A stretch of 64,000 nucleotides of DNA from Candidatus Dormiibacterota bacterium (GTDB lineage: Bacteria > Vulcanimicrobiota > Vulcanimicrobiia > Vulcanimicrobiales > Vulcanimicrobiaceae), in contig DATKQG010000096.1 of NCBI GenBank assembly GCA_035532835.1, positions 62,001-126,000 on the forward strand. The letters are read 5' to 3'. Numbering within the stretch: the stretch's first letter is position 1; each line of letters begins with the position of its first letter. A model generated the notes under the pieces. The model was not told the DNA's origin, did no database searches, and worked only from the letters and a program-made list of their open reading frames with translations. Shown here one piece after another: positions 33,081-42,192 of the stretch. The position numbers and the translations under genes were made by a program.

Positions 33081-33937
33081 GGCGTCGGCGTTCCGACGTA
33101 TTTGGTGAGGAACGCGAGCGTTCGCTTCCACGCGTCGTGCGCCGCCACGGCCACGTATGAAGCGCGCTGATCGTCGAAGAAGGCATGTCCGGCGGTGGGA
33201 TAGATGCGGATGTCGTTCGGTACGTGCAACGCGGCTTGAAAAGCGCGGACATCGGCGGCCGGGATGCTGGTGTCGCGTTCGCCGTAGCTGCCGCAGATCG
33301 GTACGTCGACAAAATCGGGTTCGATGCCGTCGACGGCGCCGTAGAACGGTGCAGCGGTCGTAAAGAATTTGCCGTTGTCGATCGCTTGTTGCAAAACGAT
33401 GTGGCCGCCCATGCAGAATCCCGTCACGCCGGTCTTGGCTTTGGGCGAGCGTTCTTTGGCCCATTCGGCCGCTGCGCGAATATCGCCGTCGTATTGTTGG
33501 CGATCGAGTTGTTGGTAGTAGGGGCGAAAGACGGCGATATCGGAGACGCCGTCGCCGCTGGGCGCTTTGAAGCGCGAGTAAAGGTCGGGCGCAATCGCAA
33601 CGAAGCCGGCTTTCGCATAGCGCCGGACGACGTCGCGAATCGAGGTGTCGACGCCCCAAATGTGCATGACGACGACGAGCGCCGGCGTTGCGGCATGCGC
33701 GTTGGCCGGCCATGCGGCATAGGCGTCGATCGTCGTATCCGGGCGCTTAAGGGAGATGGATCGCGCGACGATGCTCGGATCGTCCGGTGCCACCAGCGGC
33801 GGATGCGGGCGGCCCAGCGTCTCGGCCATGGCGGCTCCGGTCGCGGCTGCCGCCCCGGCCGCGGCCGAGATGCCCACGAATGCGCCGCGCGAAAATTCCG
33901 GCGAAGTGGACTGCGTGGGGTCGACCGGATCTTTCAT
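33077..33937 (-). CDS. Dienelactone hydrolase family protein, exported
   Basis: 286 residues from the ATG at 33937; an earlier ATG at 34009 would add 24 non-conserved residues. The N-terminus (EFSRGAFVGISAAAGAAAAT) looks like a weak Tat-type or Sec signal. The alpha/beta hydrolase core has nucleophile Cys in GFCMGGH, Asp in GERDTSIP and His in AGHAFFDD, the Cys-Asp-His triad of dienelactone hydrolase. Substrates of secreted relatives are mostly unknown. Its stop overlaps the rmuC start, so the two are probably coupled. Confidence 0.85.
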   Translation of the reverse strand: MKDPVDPTQSTSPEFSRGAFVGISAAAGAAAATGAAMAETLGRPHPPLVAPDDPSIVARSISLKRPDTTIDAYAAWPANAHAATPALVVVMHIWGVDTSIRDVVRRYAKAGFVAIAPDLYSRFKAPSGDGVSDIAVFRPYYQQLDRQQYDGDIRAAAEWAKERSPKAKTGVTGFCMGGHIVLQQAIDNGKFFTTAAPFYGAVDGIEPDFVDVPICGSYGERDTSIPAADVRAFQAALHVPNDIRIYPTAGHAFFDDQRASYVAVAAHDAWKRTLAFLTKYVGTPTP

Positions 33938-34041
33938 ACTGCCTATCTTCTTTTGTGTCGCCGTGCTCACCCGCGCTAGAGGTTGGATCGAGCCGAAACG
34001 GGGAACCAAGTCCTCAACCGATTCCTTGATGAGAGGTCCCC

Positions 34042-34881
34042 ATGCACGCGAAGTCTCCTCTGCGCATTGCGGTCGCGCTCACCATGCTCGCCTTTGGGGC
34101 CAGCGCGTGCTCGAGCCCTCCGCCGGCGACGACCGGCGCGGCGACCACGTCCGCATCCGCGACCGGCGCGCTGTACGATGCGTCGGCATTGCCGTCGGGG
34201 CCGTTAGGCCAGGAAATTCGGTTGGGCCACGACGTCATCGATAACCCGGCAAAGTATCTCAAAGCCGACGTGACCGCGAACATGACGTGCTCGTCGTGCC
34301 ATATCGCCGCCGGGACCGTGCCGCGCGGCGCGTCGCTCGCCGGCGTCTACGCTCGGTTTCCGCAATACAACAAGCGCTCGAAGCGCGTGATCGCGCTACA
34401 GGACCGGTTGGCGGAGTGCTTCCTCTACAGTATGAACGGCCGGGCCCCCGCCTACACGAGCAAAGAGATGATCGCGATGGTGGCCTACCTTGCGTACATC
34501 TCGCGCGACGTTCCCGTCGGCACGCCCAAAGCGAAGGCCGATAGTTTCGCCGTCACGGTGCCGAGCACCGCACCGGACGTTGCCGATGGCGGTAAGCTGT
34601 ACGCGCAGAAATGCGTGACGTGCCATCAAGCCAACGGCGCGGGCATTAGCGGCGCGTTCCCCCCGCTGTGGGGAGCAACGTCGTTCAACAGCGGCGCAGG
34701 CATGGCGAACCTTGCCAACATGACGGGCTTCGTCAAATACAACATGCCGCAGAACGCACCCGGAACGCTTTCGGTCAAAGAAGCCTACGACATCGCGGCG
34801 TTCGTACTCTCGCATCCCCGCCCGAAGTTCAACGGCTCGGCGCCCATGTCGTCACCGGCATTGCCGGCGAAGTTCTTCTAG
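34042..34881 (+). CDS. tsdA: Diheme cytochrome c, TsdA-like thiosulfate dehydrogenase
   Basis: 279 residues. A lipoprotein-like signal ends at Cys23 (FGASAC). Two heme sites are CSSCH (83-87) and CVTCH (191-195). The first domain has the TsdA pattern CSSCHIAAGTVPRGASLAGV, RFPQYNKRSKRVIALQDRL and ECFLYSMNGRAP; Cys126 sits where TsdA uses an unusual cysteine ligand for heme 1. TsdA joins two thiosulfates to tetrathionate, or runs in reverse. The neighbouring yeiH-type exporter gene (35889) and LysR gene fit a sulfur-related role. Its stop overlaps the convergent lysR gene by 4 bp. Confidence 0.82.
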   Translation: MHAKSPLRIAVALTMLAFGASACSSPPPATTGAATTSASATGALYDASALPSGPLGQEIRLGHDVIDNPAKYLKADVTANMTCSSCHIAAGTVPRGASLAGVYARFPQYNKRSKRVIALQDRLAECFLYSMNGRAPAYTSKEMIAMVAYLAYISRDVPVGTPKAKADSFAVTVPSTAPDVADGGKLYAQKCVTCHQANGAGISGAFPPLWGATSFNSGAGMANLANMTGFVKYNMPQNAPGTLSVKEAYDIAAFVLSHPRPKFNGSAPMSSPALPAKFF

Positions 34882-35762
34882 CGCTCCAGCGTCGCAAGAA
34901 ATGCGTTCGCGACCGGCGGTAGCGCGCGGCCGTGGGCGGTGACGACGCGGAAGTCGCGATCGAGAGCGAGGTCGTCGATGGTTAGGGCGCGCACGCTGCC
35001 CAGGGCGAGCGCGCGTTCGACCGCGAGCTCGGAGAGGATCGCAACGCCCCAGCCCGCTTCAACGGCGCAGACGATCGCTTCACCGTTCGGAAATTCGATC
35101 GCGATCGGCGGCGTAACGCCACGGCGCAGCAGCGCTTCGTAACCGTGATCGCGCGTTCCCGAGCCCGCTTCTCGGCTTACGAACGCGTACGCGGCGAGCG
35201 CTTGCGCGGTGATGCGCGTTGCATCGCTGAGCGGATGGCCGCTCGCGGGAACGATTAATACCAAACGGTCGCCGCCGAAGCGACGCACGTCGACGCCGGT
35301 CTCGTCGACGGTGCCTTCGACTAATCCGATCCCGGTTTCGCCCGCGAGCACGCGTGCGACGACCGCGCTGGTGTTGACGATTTCGACGTTCGGTGCGACG
35401 CCCGGATGTTTCGCGCAAAAAGCGCGCAAGGCGCCGGGCAGCACGTACGATCCGATCGTCAGCGTTGCGGCGACGTGCAACTCACCGCGTTCGCCCCGCG
35501 CGTACTCATGCACTTCGCGAACGAAAGCGTCGATCTGTTCCCCGATGAGCTCCGCGCGGGCCGCCACAAAGAGGCCCGCCTGGGTGAGCTGGGGCCGGCC
35601 GCGTTGCGGTTCCATCAGCCGGATCCCGAGGGATCGCTGGAGTGCGGCAAGCTGCTGGCTAACGGCCGGCTGGGTGATGCGGAGCGCGCGCGCCGCCTTC
35701 GTAAAGCTGCGCTGCTTGGCAACTTGGCGGAGCGACTCGAGCTGGCTCAACGTTATATCCAT
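34878..35762 (-). CDS. LysR family regulator, probable YeiE-type partner of yeiH
   Basis: 294 residues. The N-terminal helix-turn-helix (FTKAARALRITQPAVSQQLAALQ) and a periplasmic-binding-like effector domain (LVLIVPASGHPLSD, FPNGEAIVCAVEAGWGVAI) are clear. It is divergent from the yeiH-type gene, the same arrangement as E. coli yeiE-yeiH, and LysR regulators usually control the divergent neighbour and themselves. The effector could be a sulfur oxyanion or an amino acid; that is inference. The shared 126-bp intergenic region is AT-rich and contains half-sites ATAAGT/ACTTAT. Confidence 0.88.
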   Translation of the reverse strand: MDITLSQLESLRQVAKQRSFTKAARALRITQPAVSQQLAALQRSLGIRLMEPQRGRPQLTQAGLFVAARAELIGEQIDAFVREVHEYARGERGELHVAATLTIGSYVLPGALRAFCAKHPGVAPNVEIVNTSAVVARVLAGETGIGLVEGTVDETGVDVRRFGGDRLVLIVPASGHPLSDATRITAQALAAYAFVSREAGSGTRDHGYEALLRRGVTPPIAIEFPNGEAIVCAVEAGWGVAILSELAVERALALGSVRALTIDDLALDRDFRVVTAHGRALPPVANAFLATLER

Positions 35763-35826
35763 AAGTAATACTATAGCAAATCAATTGAAATAATACTTTG
35801 ACTTATAAACGGCGCAGATTTACGAT
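35761..35826 (+). promoter_or_regulatory. Divergent LysR/yeiH control region with a strong sigma-70 promoter
   Basis: TTGACT at 35798-35803 is followed after exactly 17 bp by TACGAT at 35821-35826, a good housekeeping promoter for the yeiH-type gene. Upstream the sequence is unusually AT-rich. It contains an inverted pair ATAAGT (35761-35766) and ACTTAT (35801-35806), which overlaps the -35 box, and a repeated TAATACT. These are reasonable LysR half-sites. Occupation of the right half would block or remodel the promoter. Confidence 0.6.
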
Positions 35827-35888
35827 AAGCGTGTCGTGAACCATGCGTGCGCTCTGCACGCCTCGCACGACGTCAAGGAGCCAGATTC

Positions 35889-36869
35889 GTGAAAATACTC
35901 CCCGGCCTCATCCTGTGCGTGGCGATCGCGCTCGTCGCGACCCTGCTCGGCTGGTGGTTTCCGCTCATCGGGGGGCCCGTTTTCGGAATTCTGATCGGCG
36001 TCGCGATCACGGCGGTGCGCGCACCTGCCGCGCCGCTCGTGCCGGGCATCGCCTTTTCGAGCAAGAAACTCTTGCAATGGTCGATCGTGCTGCTCGGCGC
36101 GCATCTCTCGCTCGCGCAGATCGAGCGCGGCGGCGCGGCGTCGCTTCCGGTTATGCTTGGAACGCTGGTGGTGACCCTGACGCTCGCGTATGTGATCGGT
36201 CGCGTGCTGGGACTCGATAGAGACCTGCGCCGTCTGCTCGGCGTAGGCACGGCGATCTGCGGCGGTTCCGCGATCGCGGCGATGGCGAGCGTGATCGAAG
36301 TCGAGCAATCGGACGTCGCGTACGCGATGGGAACGATTTTCTTCTTCAACGTGGTAGCGGTGCTGACGTTTCCGGCGCTCGGACACCTGATGCATCTCTC
36401 GCAATCGGCGTTCGGCTTATGGGCCGGGACCGCGATCAACGATACTTCGTCGGTCGTCGCCGCGGCATTCTCATACGGTCACGTCGCCGGCAACACGTCG
36501 GTGATCGTCAAGTTGACGCGTACGTTGCTGATCGTGCCGATCGTCGCGTTTTACGGATGGAAGCGCATGACGAGCGCGCGGAAAGGCGATACGCCCATCG
36601 CTTGGAGCGCGATTTTTCCGTGGTTCGTCGTGTGGTTCATCGTCGCCGCGGCGCTGAACTCGTTCGGCGCGATTCCGGCCGCGTTCGCGCAGCCTATCCA
36701 ACAGCTCGCGCTCTTCACGATCGTCGCCGCGCTCGCCGGCGTCGGACTGTTGTCCGACGTGCAGAAGATGCGCGCCGCCGGTTTGCGCCCGCTCGCACTC
36801 GGCGCGATTCTATGGGTGGCCATCGCGTGCTCGAGCCTGCTCATCGCGCACTTCGGACACATCGGTTAG
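35889..36869 (+). CDS. YeiH/UPF0324 family putative sulfate/sulfonate exporter
   Basis: 326 residues from GTG 35889 with AAGGAG 8 nt upstream, which decides the start over an upstream GTG-like extension. About ten membrane segments are present. Family motifs include GGPVFGILIGV, ICGGSAIAAM, FFFNVVAVLTFPALG and GLWAGTAINDTSSVVAAA. The family is annotated as putative sulfate or sulfite exporters from limited evidence. The divergent LysR gene and nearby tsdA make export of an oxidised sulfur product plausible. It ends 7 bp before the convergent second lysR gene. Confidence 0.85.
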   Translation: MKILPGLILCVAIALVATLLGWWFPLIGGPVFGILIGVAITAVRAPAAPLVPGIAFSSKKLLQWSIVLLGAHLSLAQIERGGAASLPVMLGTLVVTLTLAYVIGRVLGLDRDLRRLLGVGTAICGGSAIAAMASVIEVEQSDVAYAMGTIFFFNVVAVLTFPALGHLMHLSQSAFGLWAGTAINDTSSVVAAAFSYGHVAGNTSVIVKLTRTLLIVPIVAFYGWKRMTSARKGDTPIAWSAIFPWFVVWFIVAAALNSFGAIPAAFAQPIQQLALFTIVAALAGVGLLSDVQKMRAAGLRPLALGAILWVAIACSSLLIAHFGHIG

Positions 36870-36876
36870 TCGCATT

Positions 36877-37758
36877 TCACGAGCGAAACGACGTCATGAC
36901 GTGATGCCGAAACTGTTGGGTGAGTTCGGGTTGGTAGCGTGAGGGCTCCCACATGAGCCCGATGCTACGCCGGCAGATCGGCTCGCCGATGCGAATGTTC
37001 GGCGGCGCACCTTCCAGCGGGGCAAGCGCGGCGGGGATGATCGCGACGCCCAAACCCACGGCCACCAAGCCGCGCAGCGTCGCAATCTCCTCGCCTTCGA
37101 ACGCGATCTTCGGTACGAATCCCGCCTGCGCGCAGAACGCGTCGGTGAGCGTGCGCAAACCGTAGCCTTCGCGCAAACACACGAATGTATCGTCGCGCAA
37201 TTCGGCCAGATTCACGACGCGGCGTTTGGCGAAGCGATGCCCGCGCGGCACCACCAGGAACAATTCTTCCGACGCGAGTTGTACCGCCTCGATGCGTTCG
37301 CTTGCGGGCGGAACGGGCGAGACCAGCGCGAGATCGACATCGCCCGCTTCCAGTTCCGCGAGGATGATGTGCGAAGCATTCTGCAAGAGTTGAAAGCGCG
37401 CGCGGGGGTGTTGCGCCCGAAAGCTCGCGATGAGATCCGGGACGATGCGCGTTCCGAGGGCGTGAGCGAAGCCGAACGCGATCACCCCGGCGTCGCGGTC
37501 GGCTAGGTCGGTCACCTCGCGGCGCCCGGCCTCCAGGGCCGCGAGCGCGCGCTCCGCATACCCCAAGAACGCCCGTCCGTACCGATTGAGCCGGACGGAG
37601 CGGCCGCGGTGATCGAACAGGGCCACCCCGAGGTCGCGCTCCAGGCGGCCGATCGCTCGGCTCAGCGCCGGTTGGGTGATCGCCAGCTCCTCGGCGGCTT
37701 GGGTGAAATGCTCGGTTCTGGCAACCACCCGGAAGTAGGCCAGCTGCTGGAGTTCCAT
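36877..37758 (-). CDS. LysR family transcriptional regulator
   Basis: 293 residues with the helix-turn-helix EHFTQAAEELAITQPALSRA and a substrate-binding domain (IILAELEAGDVDLALVSPVP, EEIATLRGLVAVGLGVAIIP). The start MELQQLAYFRVVARTEHF is typical of the GltC/YwfM group. It is divergent from the large 2-oxoglutarate dehydrogenase gene, with 158 bp between, and GltC-like regulators often respond to carbon or nitrogen status, so that gene is the likely target. The intergenic region contains a small perfect hairpin (TGCTCG/CGAGCA, 37884-37897) that could be an operator or leader element. Confidence 0.88.
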   Translation of the reverse strand: MELQQLAYFRVVARTEHFTQAAEELAITQPALSRAIGRLERDLGVALFDHRGRSVRLNRYGRAFLGYAERALAALEAGRREVTDLADRDAGVIAFGFAHALGTRIVPDLIASFRAQHPRARFQLLQNASHIILAELEAGDVDLALVSPVPPASERIEAVQLASEELFLVVPRGHRFAKRRVVNLAELRDDTFVCLREGYGLRTLTDAFCAQAGFVPKIAFEGEEIATLRGLVAVGLGVAIIPAALAPLEGAPPNIRIGEPICRRSIGLMWEPSRYQPELTQQFRHHVMTSFRS

Positions 37759-37916
37759 ATCCGAGTATTCATTCCATCAACGACATAAATCTTTCTTCTT
37801 GCCGTCATTGGAGGGTACGATTTGTGGGAGTAAGATGGTGGTACTGAGCTAGAGCGAAATGCCTGGTTCGGATTTTTCGCGTTTGCTCGTGCGAGCAGGT
37901 CAGACGGAGTACAAGA

Positions 37917-40900
37917 GTGCCGGACACGATGGTTCACGTTACCCTCCCCGAGATGGGGGAGTCGGTCACGCAAGGCGCGATCGTGGAATGGCGCAAAAAA
38001 GTCGGCGACTTCGTGACCGAGGGCGATACGCTGGTCGATATTACGACCGACAAAGTGGACGTTGAAGTACCGGCTACGGCGACCGGCGTGATTACCAAAT
38101 TGATGGCGGCCGAGGGCGATAGCGTCGACGTCGGCGCACCCCTGGTTGAAATCGACACCAGCAAAGTCGCAAGCTCGAACGGCGCCACGCACGCGAACGG
38201 CGCAACGGTGAGCATGCCCGAACGAGTTGAGAGCGCGCCCAAGCAGGCTGCGAGCGAGCCGAAGCTGATCGATATCACGCTGCCGGAGATGGGCGAATCG
38301 GTGGCCGAGGGTTCGATCATCGAGTTCCGCAAAAAAATCGGTGAATTCGTGAGCGAAGGCGATACGATCGTCGAAGTCACCACCGATAAAGTCGACGTGG
38401 AAGTGCCCGCCCCGAGTTCGGGCGTCGTCACGCAACTCTACGCGCAGCCCGGCGACACCGTCGCCGTCGGCGCCAAGCTAGCGCAGATCGACGCGAATGC
38501 GGCGCCAAGCGGCGTCCCTGCAAAACCGAGCGTCGCCCCGGCCCCCGCTCCGGCGCAGCCTGCGGCCGCCGCGCCCGCACCGCCGGCGGCGCGCAGCGCC
38601 AACGTTGTAGCATCACCGCAGGCGCAGCGTGTCGCGCGCAAGCTCGACGTGGACCTCGCGCTCGTACGCGGAACGGGCCCGAGCGGTATGGTTCTGCGCG
38701 CGGACGTGCAAGCGCAACGCGAGAGCGCGAAACGCAAAGCATCTAGCGCCTCTCCCGCGCAGCAAATGGTGCCGCTGGCCACGGGTGCCAACGTCACGAC
38801 GCTCAAGGGCCCCGCCGCCGCGCTGATCGGCTACATGGAGCAGTCGCTCGCAATTCCAACGGCCACGAGCTTCCGCACGCTCGCGGTCGACGCGATGGAC
38901 GCGCGACGCAAGCAGCTCAACGCGGCGCTCAAGACGGCCGGTCGCAGCGAAAAGATTTCGTTCACGCACCTGGTTGCCTACGCGCTGGTGCGCGCGGCGC
39001 ACGAGATGCCGTTCATCACCTATAGTTTCCGTCGCGACGAAAAGGGCGTTCCGCAACGCGTCGAGCCCGGCATTCACCTCGGCCTTGCCGTCGATAGCGA
39101 GCGTAAGGATGGGACGCGATTCTTGGTTGTCCCGGTCATCAAGCATGCCGATGCGCTCGATTTCGCGGGCTTCTACGCCGCCTATCAAGCGTTGGTCGCG
39201 AAGGCTCGCGATAACAAACTCGGCGCCGACGATCTGCAAGGTGCCTCGTTTACGTTGACCAATCCGGGCGGCATCGGCACCGTCGCATCGGTACCGCGCC
39301 TGATGGCGGGGCAAGGCGCGATCCTTGCGACCGGCGCGATCGGCTATCCGGCGGGATTCGCCGGTGCGAACGAAGCGGCGCTGCAGCAGTTGGGCGTAGC
39401 GAAGGTCATGCAAATGACCAGCACGTACGATCATCGCGTCATTCAGGGCGCGCAGTCCGGCGAATACTTGCGCCGCGTCGACCAGTTCTTACAAGGCAAC
39501 GACGGCTTCTACGACGCGATCTTCGCATCGCTCGCGCTCGGTGCGCCGGCAGCCGTTCCGGCTGCGCGAGCAGCCCAGGCCCCCGTCGTACGGGAAGAAC
39601 CGATCGCGCAGAATGTCTCCGATGAAATGTTGCGCGCGGTTGCGGCGGGCATGGCGCTCGTCTCGGCGTATCGCACGCACGGGCATCTCGCTGCGCACCT
39701 GGATCCGCTGGGCTCGCAACCGGTCGGCGACCCCAAGCTCGATCCGGCCACCTATAGCCTTAGCCCCGCGCTGCAGAGCGCGATCCCGGCATCGGTGCTC
39801 AACGTGAAGCTCCCGGGCGCGACACTGGCGGATATTCTGCCGCGCCTGCGCGAGACGTACAGCTCGACGATTGCGTACGAGTTCGAGCACATCTCGAATA
39901 CCGAACAGCGCCGTTGGCTGCGCGAAAATATCGAATCGGGCGCATATCGCCTCGCGCTCAGCCGCGAACGTCAAGTTGAATTCCTTGCGCGGCTCACGCG
40001 GGTGGAAACGCTCGAACGCTACCTGCGCAAGACGTTCCTCGGGCAAAAAACCTTCTCGGGCGAAGGCCTCGACATGATGGTGCCGATGCTCGAAGAGGCG
40101 TTGGATATGCTCTCCGACGACGGCGTACCCAACGCGGTGATCGGCATGGCGCACCGCGGGCGCCTCAACGTCATCGCGCACGTCGTCAACGCTCCGTACG
40201 AGGAAATCGTCGGCGAGTTTGAAGCCGCGCACCAGCGCGGCGAAGTCGGCGGCGACGACGTCACCGGCGACGTGAAGTATCATCACGGCGCGACCGGCGT
40301 GTACACGAGTTCGGGCGGCAAGCAAATCATGGTAACGCTCGCGCACAACCCGAGCCATCTCGAAGCGGTCGACCCGGTGGTCGAAGGCCGCGCTCGCGCA
40401 TTGCAGACGGACCACGCGCACAATCGGCCGGCGTACGACGTCAAACGAGCCGCACCGATCCTCATTCACGGCGATTCGGCCTTTACCGGCCAAGGGATCA
40501 TCTCGGAAGTTTTCAACTTGCAGTCGCTCCACGGGTATGCGACGGGCGGTACGCTGCACATCATCGGCAACAATCAGATCGGCTTTACGACCGATTCGCG
40601 CGATTCGCGCTCGACCCGTTACGCGTCGGATCTCGCGAAAGGCTTCGACGTGCCGATCGTGCACGTCAACGCGGACGATATCGATGCGTGCATCTCGGCG
40701 GTTCATTTGGTGCTCGAGTTCCGCAAGCGGTTCGGGCGCGACGTGCTGATCGATCTGATCGGCTACCGTCGCCCCGGTCACAACGAGCAGGACGAACCGG
40801 CCTACACGCAGCCTTTGATGTACGAGAAGATCAAGGCACATCCGACGGCCCGCGAACTCTTTGCGAGCAAGTTGATCGCGCAAGGCATTATCGATGCGGA

Positions 40901-42191
40901 AGCGGCCAAGAAGATGGTCGACGATGCAACCGCGCAACTTCAGGAAGCCTACAAGGCCGTGAAGAGCGAGCGCGGCCCGGGGCTGATCGAGAAAATCGCG
41001 CAATCGGCGCCGCTCCCCACCGCCACGCTCGTGCCGATCGAAAAGCAGAAGCTCCTAGCGTGGAGCGAAGCGCTGGTCGGCGTACCGAACGGTTTTACCA
41101 TCAACAAAAAACTCGTAACGCAGTTCGACCGGCGCCGGGCGTTGATCGCGGAAAAGGGGCTCGTCGACTGGGGCATGGCCGAAGGTTTGGCCTTCGCGTC
41201 GCTGCTTGCGTCGGGCGTGCCGATTCGCATCACGGGCCAGGATACCGAGCGCGGAACGTTCAGCCATCGCCACGCGGTGTTGCACGATCCGGCGACCAAT
41301 CGTCAATTCGTGCCGCTCCAGCACCTGGCCGATGCCGCCGCGTCGTTCGAGATTCACAACAGCCCGCTCTCGGAGTATGCGTGCGTCGGCTTTGAATACG
41401 GCTACGCCGCTGCGATCCCGAAAGCGCTCGTGTTGTGGGAGGCGCAGTTCGGCGACTTCGTCAACGGCGCGCAGATCATCCTCGACCAATTCCTCGCAGC
41501 CGGGCAAGCGAAGTGGGGGCAGACGTCGCGTTTAACGCTGCTGCTGCCGCACGGTTACGAAGGGCAAGGGCCGGAGCACTCCAGCGCTCGCCTCGAACGC
41601 TTCCTCCAACTCGCCGCGGAAGGCAACCTGCGGGTCGCGTATCCGTCGAACGCGGGGAACTATTTCCATCTCTTGCGCATGCAGGCGGGTTCGCCGAATC
41701 CCGTGCCGCTGGTGGTGATGACGCCCAAATCGTTGCTGCGCCAAGAGATCGCATCGGGCAATATCGACGACATGGCAACCGGTACGTTCAAGCCGGTCAT
41801 CGACGACCCCAACGTCACGGATCGCTCGAAGATCGAGCGCATCATCCTATGCACCGGCAAAATCTATTACGATTTGGCCGGCGCACCGGCGTACGCGAAC
41901 ATGAAGAAAACCGCGATCGTGCGCATCGAGATGCTCTCGCCGATTCCGGCTACGGAAATCAACGCGCTCTTCGAGACGTATCCGAATCTCAAGCGCGTCG
42001 TATGGGTGCAAGAGGAGCCGAAGAACATGGGCGCCCGCGGCTACGTGCGGCGTCGCCTTCTCGAACGTTTCGATAAGCCGCTCGATATCGATTACGTCGG
42101 GCGCGGCTACCGCGCAAGCCCGTCGGAAGGCTACCCGGGCGCGCACGCGGTCGAACAAGAACGTATCATCGCTGCGGCGTTGACCGAGTAA
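37917..42191 (+). CDS. Single-chain E2-E1 2-oxoglutarate dehydrogenase with two lipoyl domains
   Basis: 1424 residues from GTG 37917, CGGAG at 37905-37909. Domains in order: lipoyl 1 (1-80, Lys46 in TTDKVDVE), lipoyl 2 (115-192, Lys158), Ala/Pro linker, E3-binding domain (about 231-268), E2 acyltransferase core (about 290-525), then a full SucA-like thiamine diphosphate E1 (about 570-1424: GMAHRGRLNVIAHV, HGDSAFTGQGI, IGNNQIGFTT, QDTERGTFSHRH, LPHGYEGQGPEHSSAR). Mycobacterial KGD and corynebacterial OdhA are E2-E1 fusions but lack lipoyl domains. In the E2 site the usual DHRxxDG reads DHRVIQG (His506, Gln510), as in KGD-type proteins. It converts 2-oxoglutarate to succinyl-CoA in the TCA cycle. 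No E3 gene is in the window. Confidence 0.92.
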   Translation: MPDTMVHVTLPEMGESVTQGAIVEWRKKVGDFVTEGDTLVDITTDKVDVEVPATATGVITKLMAAEGDSVDVGAPLVEIDTSKVASSNGATHANGATVSMPERVESAPKQAASEPKLIDITLPEMGESVAEGSIIEFRKKIGEFVSEGDTIVEVTTDKVDVEVPAPSSGVVTQLYAQPGDTVAVGAKLAQIDANAAPSGVPAKPSVAPAPAPAQPAAAAPAPPAARSANVVASPQAQRVARKLDVDLALVRGTGPSGMVLRADVQAQRESAKRKASSASPAQQMVPLATGANVTTLKGPAAALIGYMEQSLAIPTATSFRTLAVDAMDARRKQLNAALKTAGRSEKISFTHLVAYALVRAAHEMPFITYSFRRDEKGVPQRVEPGIHLGLAVDSERKDGTRFLVVPVIKHADALDFAGFYAAYQALVAKARDNKLGADDLQGASFTLTNPGGIGTVASVPRLMAGQGAILATGAIGYPAGFAGANEAALQQLGVAKVMQMTSTYDHRVIQGAQSGEYLRRVDQFLQGNDGFYDAIFASLALGAPAAVPAARAAQAPVVREEPIAQNVSDEMLRAVAAGMALVSAYRTHGHLAAHLDPLGSQPVGDPKLDPATYSLSPALQSAIPASVLNVKLPGATLADILPRLRETYSSTIAYEFEHISNTEQRRWLRENIESGAYRLALSRERQVEFLARLTRVETLERYLRKTFLGQKTFSGEGLDMMVPMLEEALDMLSDDGVPNAVIGMAHRGRLNVIAHVVNAPYEEIVGEFEAAHQRGEVGGDDVTGDVKYHHGATGVYTSSGGKQIMVTLAHNPSHLEAVDPVVEGRARALQTDHAHNRPAYDVKRAAPILIHGDSAFTGQGIISEVFNLQSLHGYATGGTLHIIGNNQIGFTTDSRDSRSTRYASDLAKGFDVPIVHVNADDIDACISAVHLVLEFRKRFGRDVLIDLIGYRRPGHNEQDEPAYTQPLMYEKIKAHPTARELFASKLIAQGIIDAEAAKKMVDDATAQLQEAYKAVKSERGPGLIEKIAQSAPLPTATLVPIEKQKLLAWSEALVGVPNGFTINKKLVTQFDRRRALIAEKGLVDWGMAEGLAFASLLASGVPIRITGQDTERGTFSHRHAVLHDPATNRQFVPLQHLADAAASFEIHNSPLSEYACVGFEYGYAAAIPKALVLWEAQFGDFVNGAQIILDQFLAAGQAKWGQTSRLTLLLPHGYEGQGPEHSSARLERFLQLAAEGNLRVAYPSNAGNYFHLLRMQAGSPNPVPLVVMTPKSLLRQEIASGNIDDMATGTFKPVIDDPNVTDRSKIERIILCTGKIYYDLAGAPAYANMKKTAIVRIEMLSPIPATEINALFETYPNLKRVVWVQEEPKNMGARGYVRRRLLERFDKPLDIDYVGRGYRASPSEGYPGAHAVEQERIIAAALTE

Positions 42192-42192
42192 C

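Noticed and set aside
33081-33713. N-terminal extension of the rmuC frame
   Set aside because: It is an Arg-rich shadow of the dienelactone hydrolase gene; the GTG at 33080 gives the normal RmuC start with a membrane anchor.
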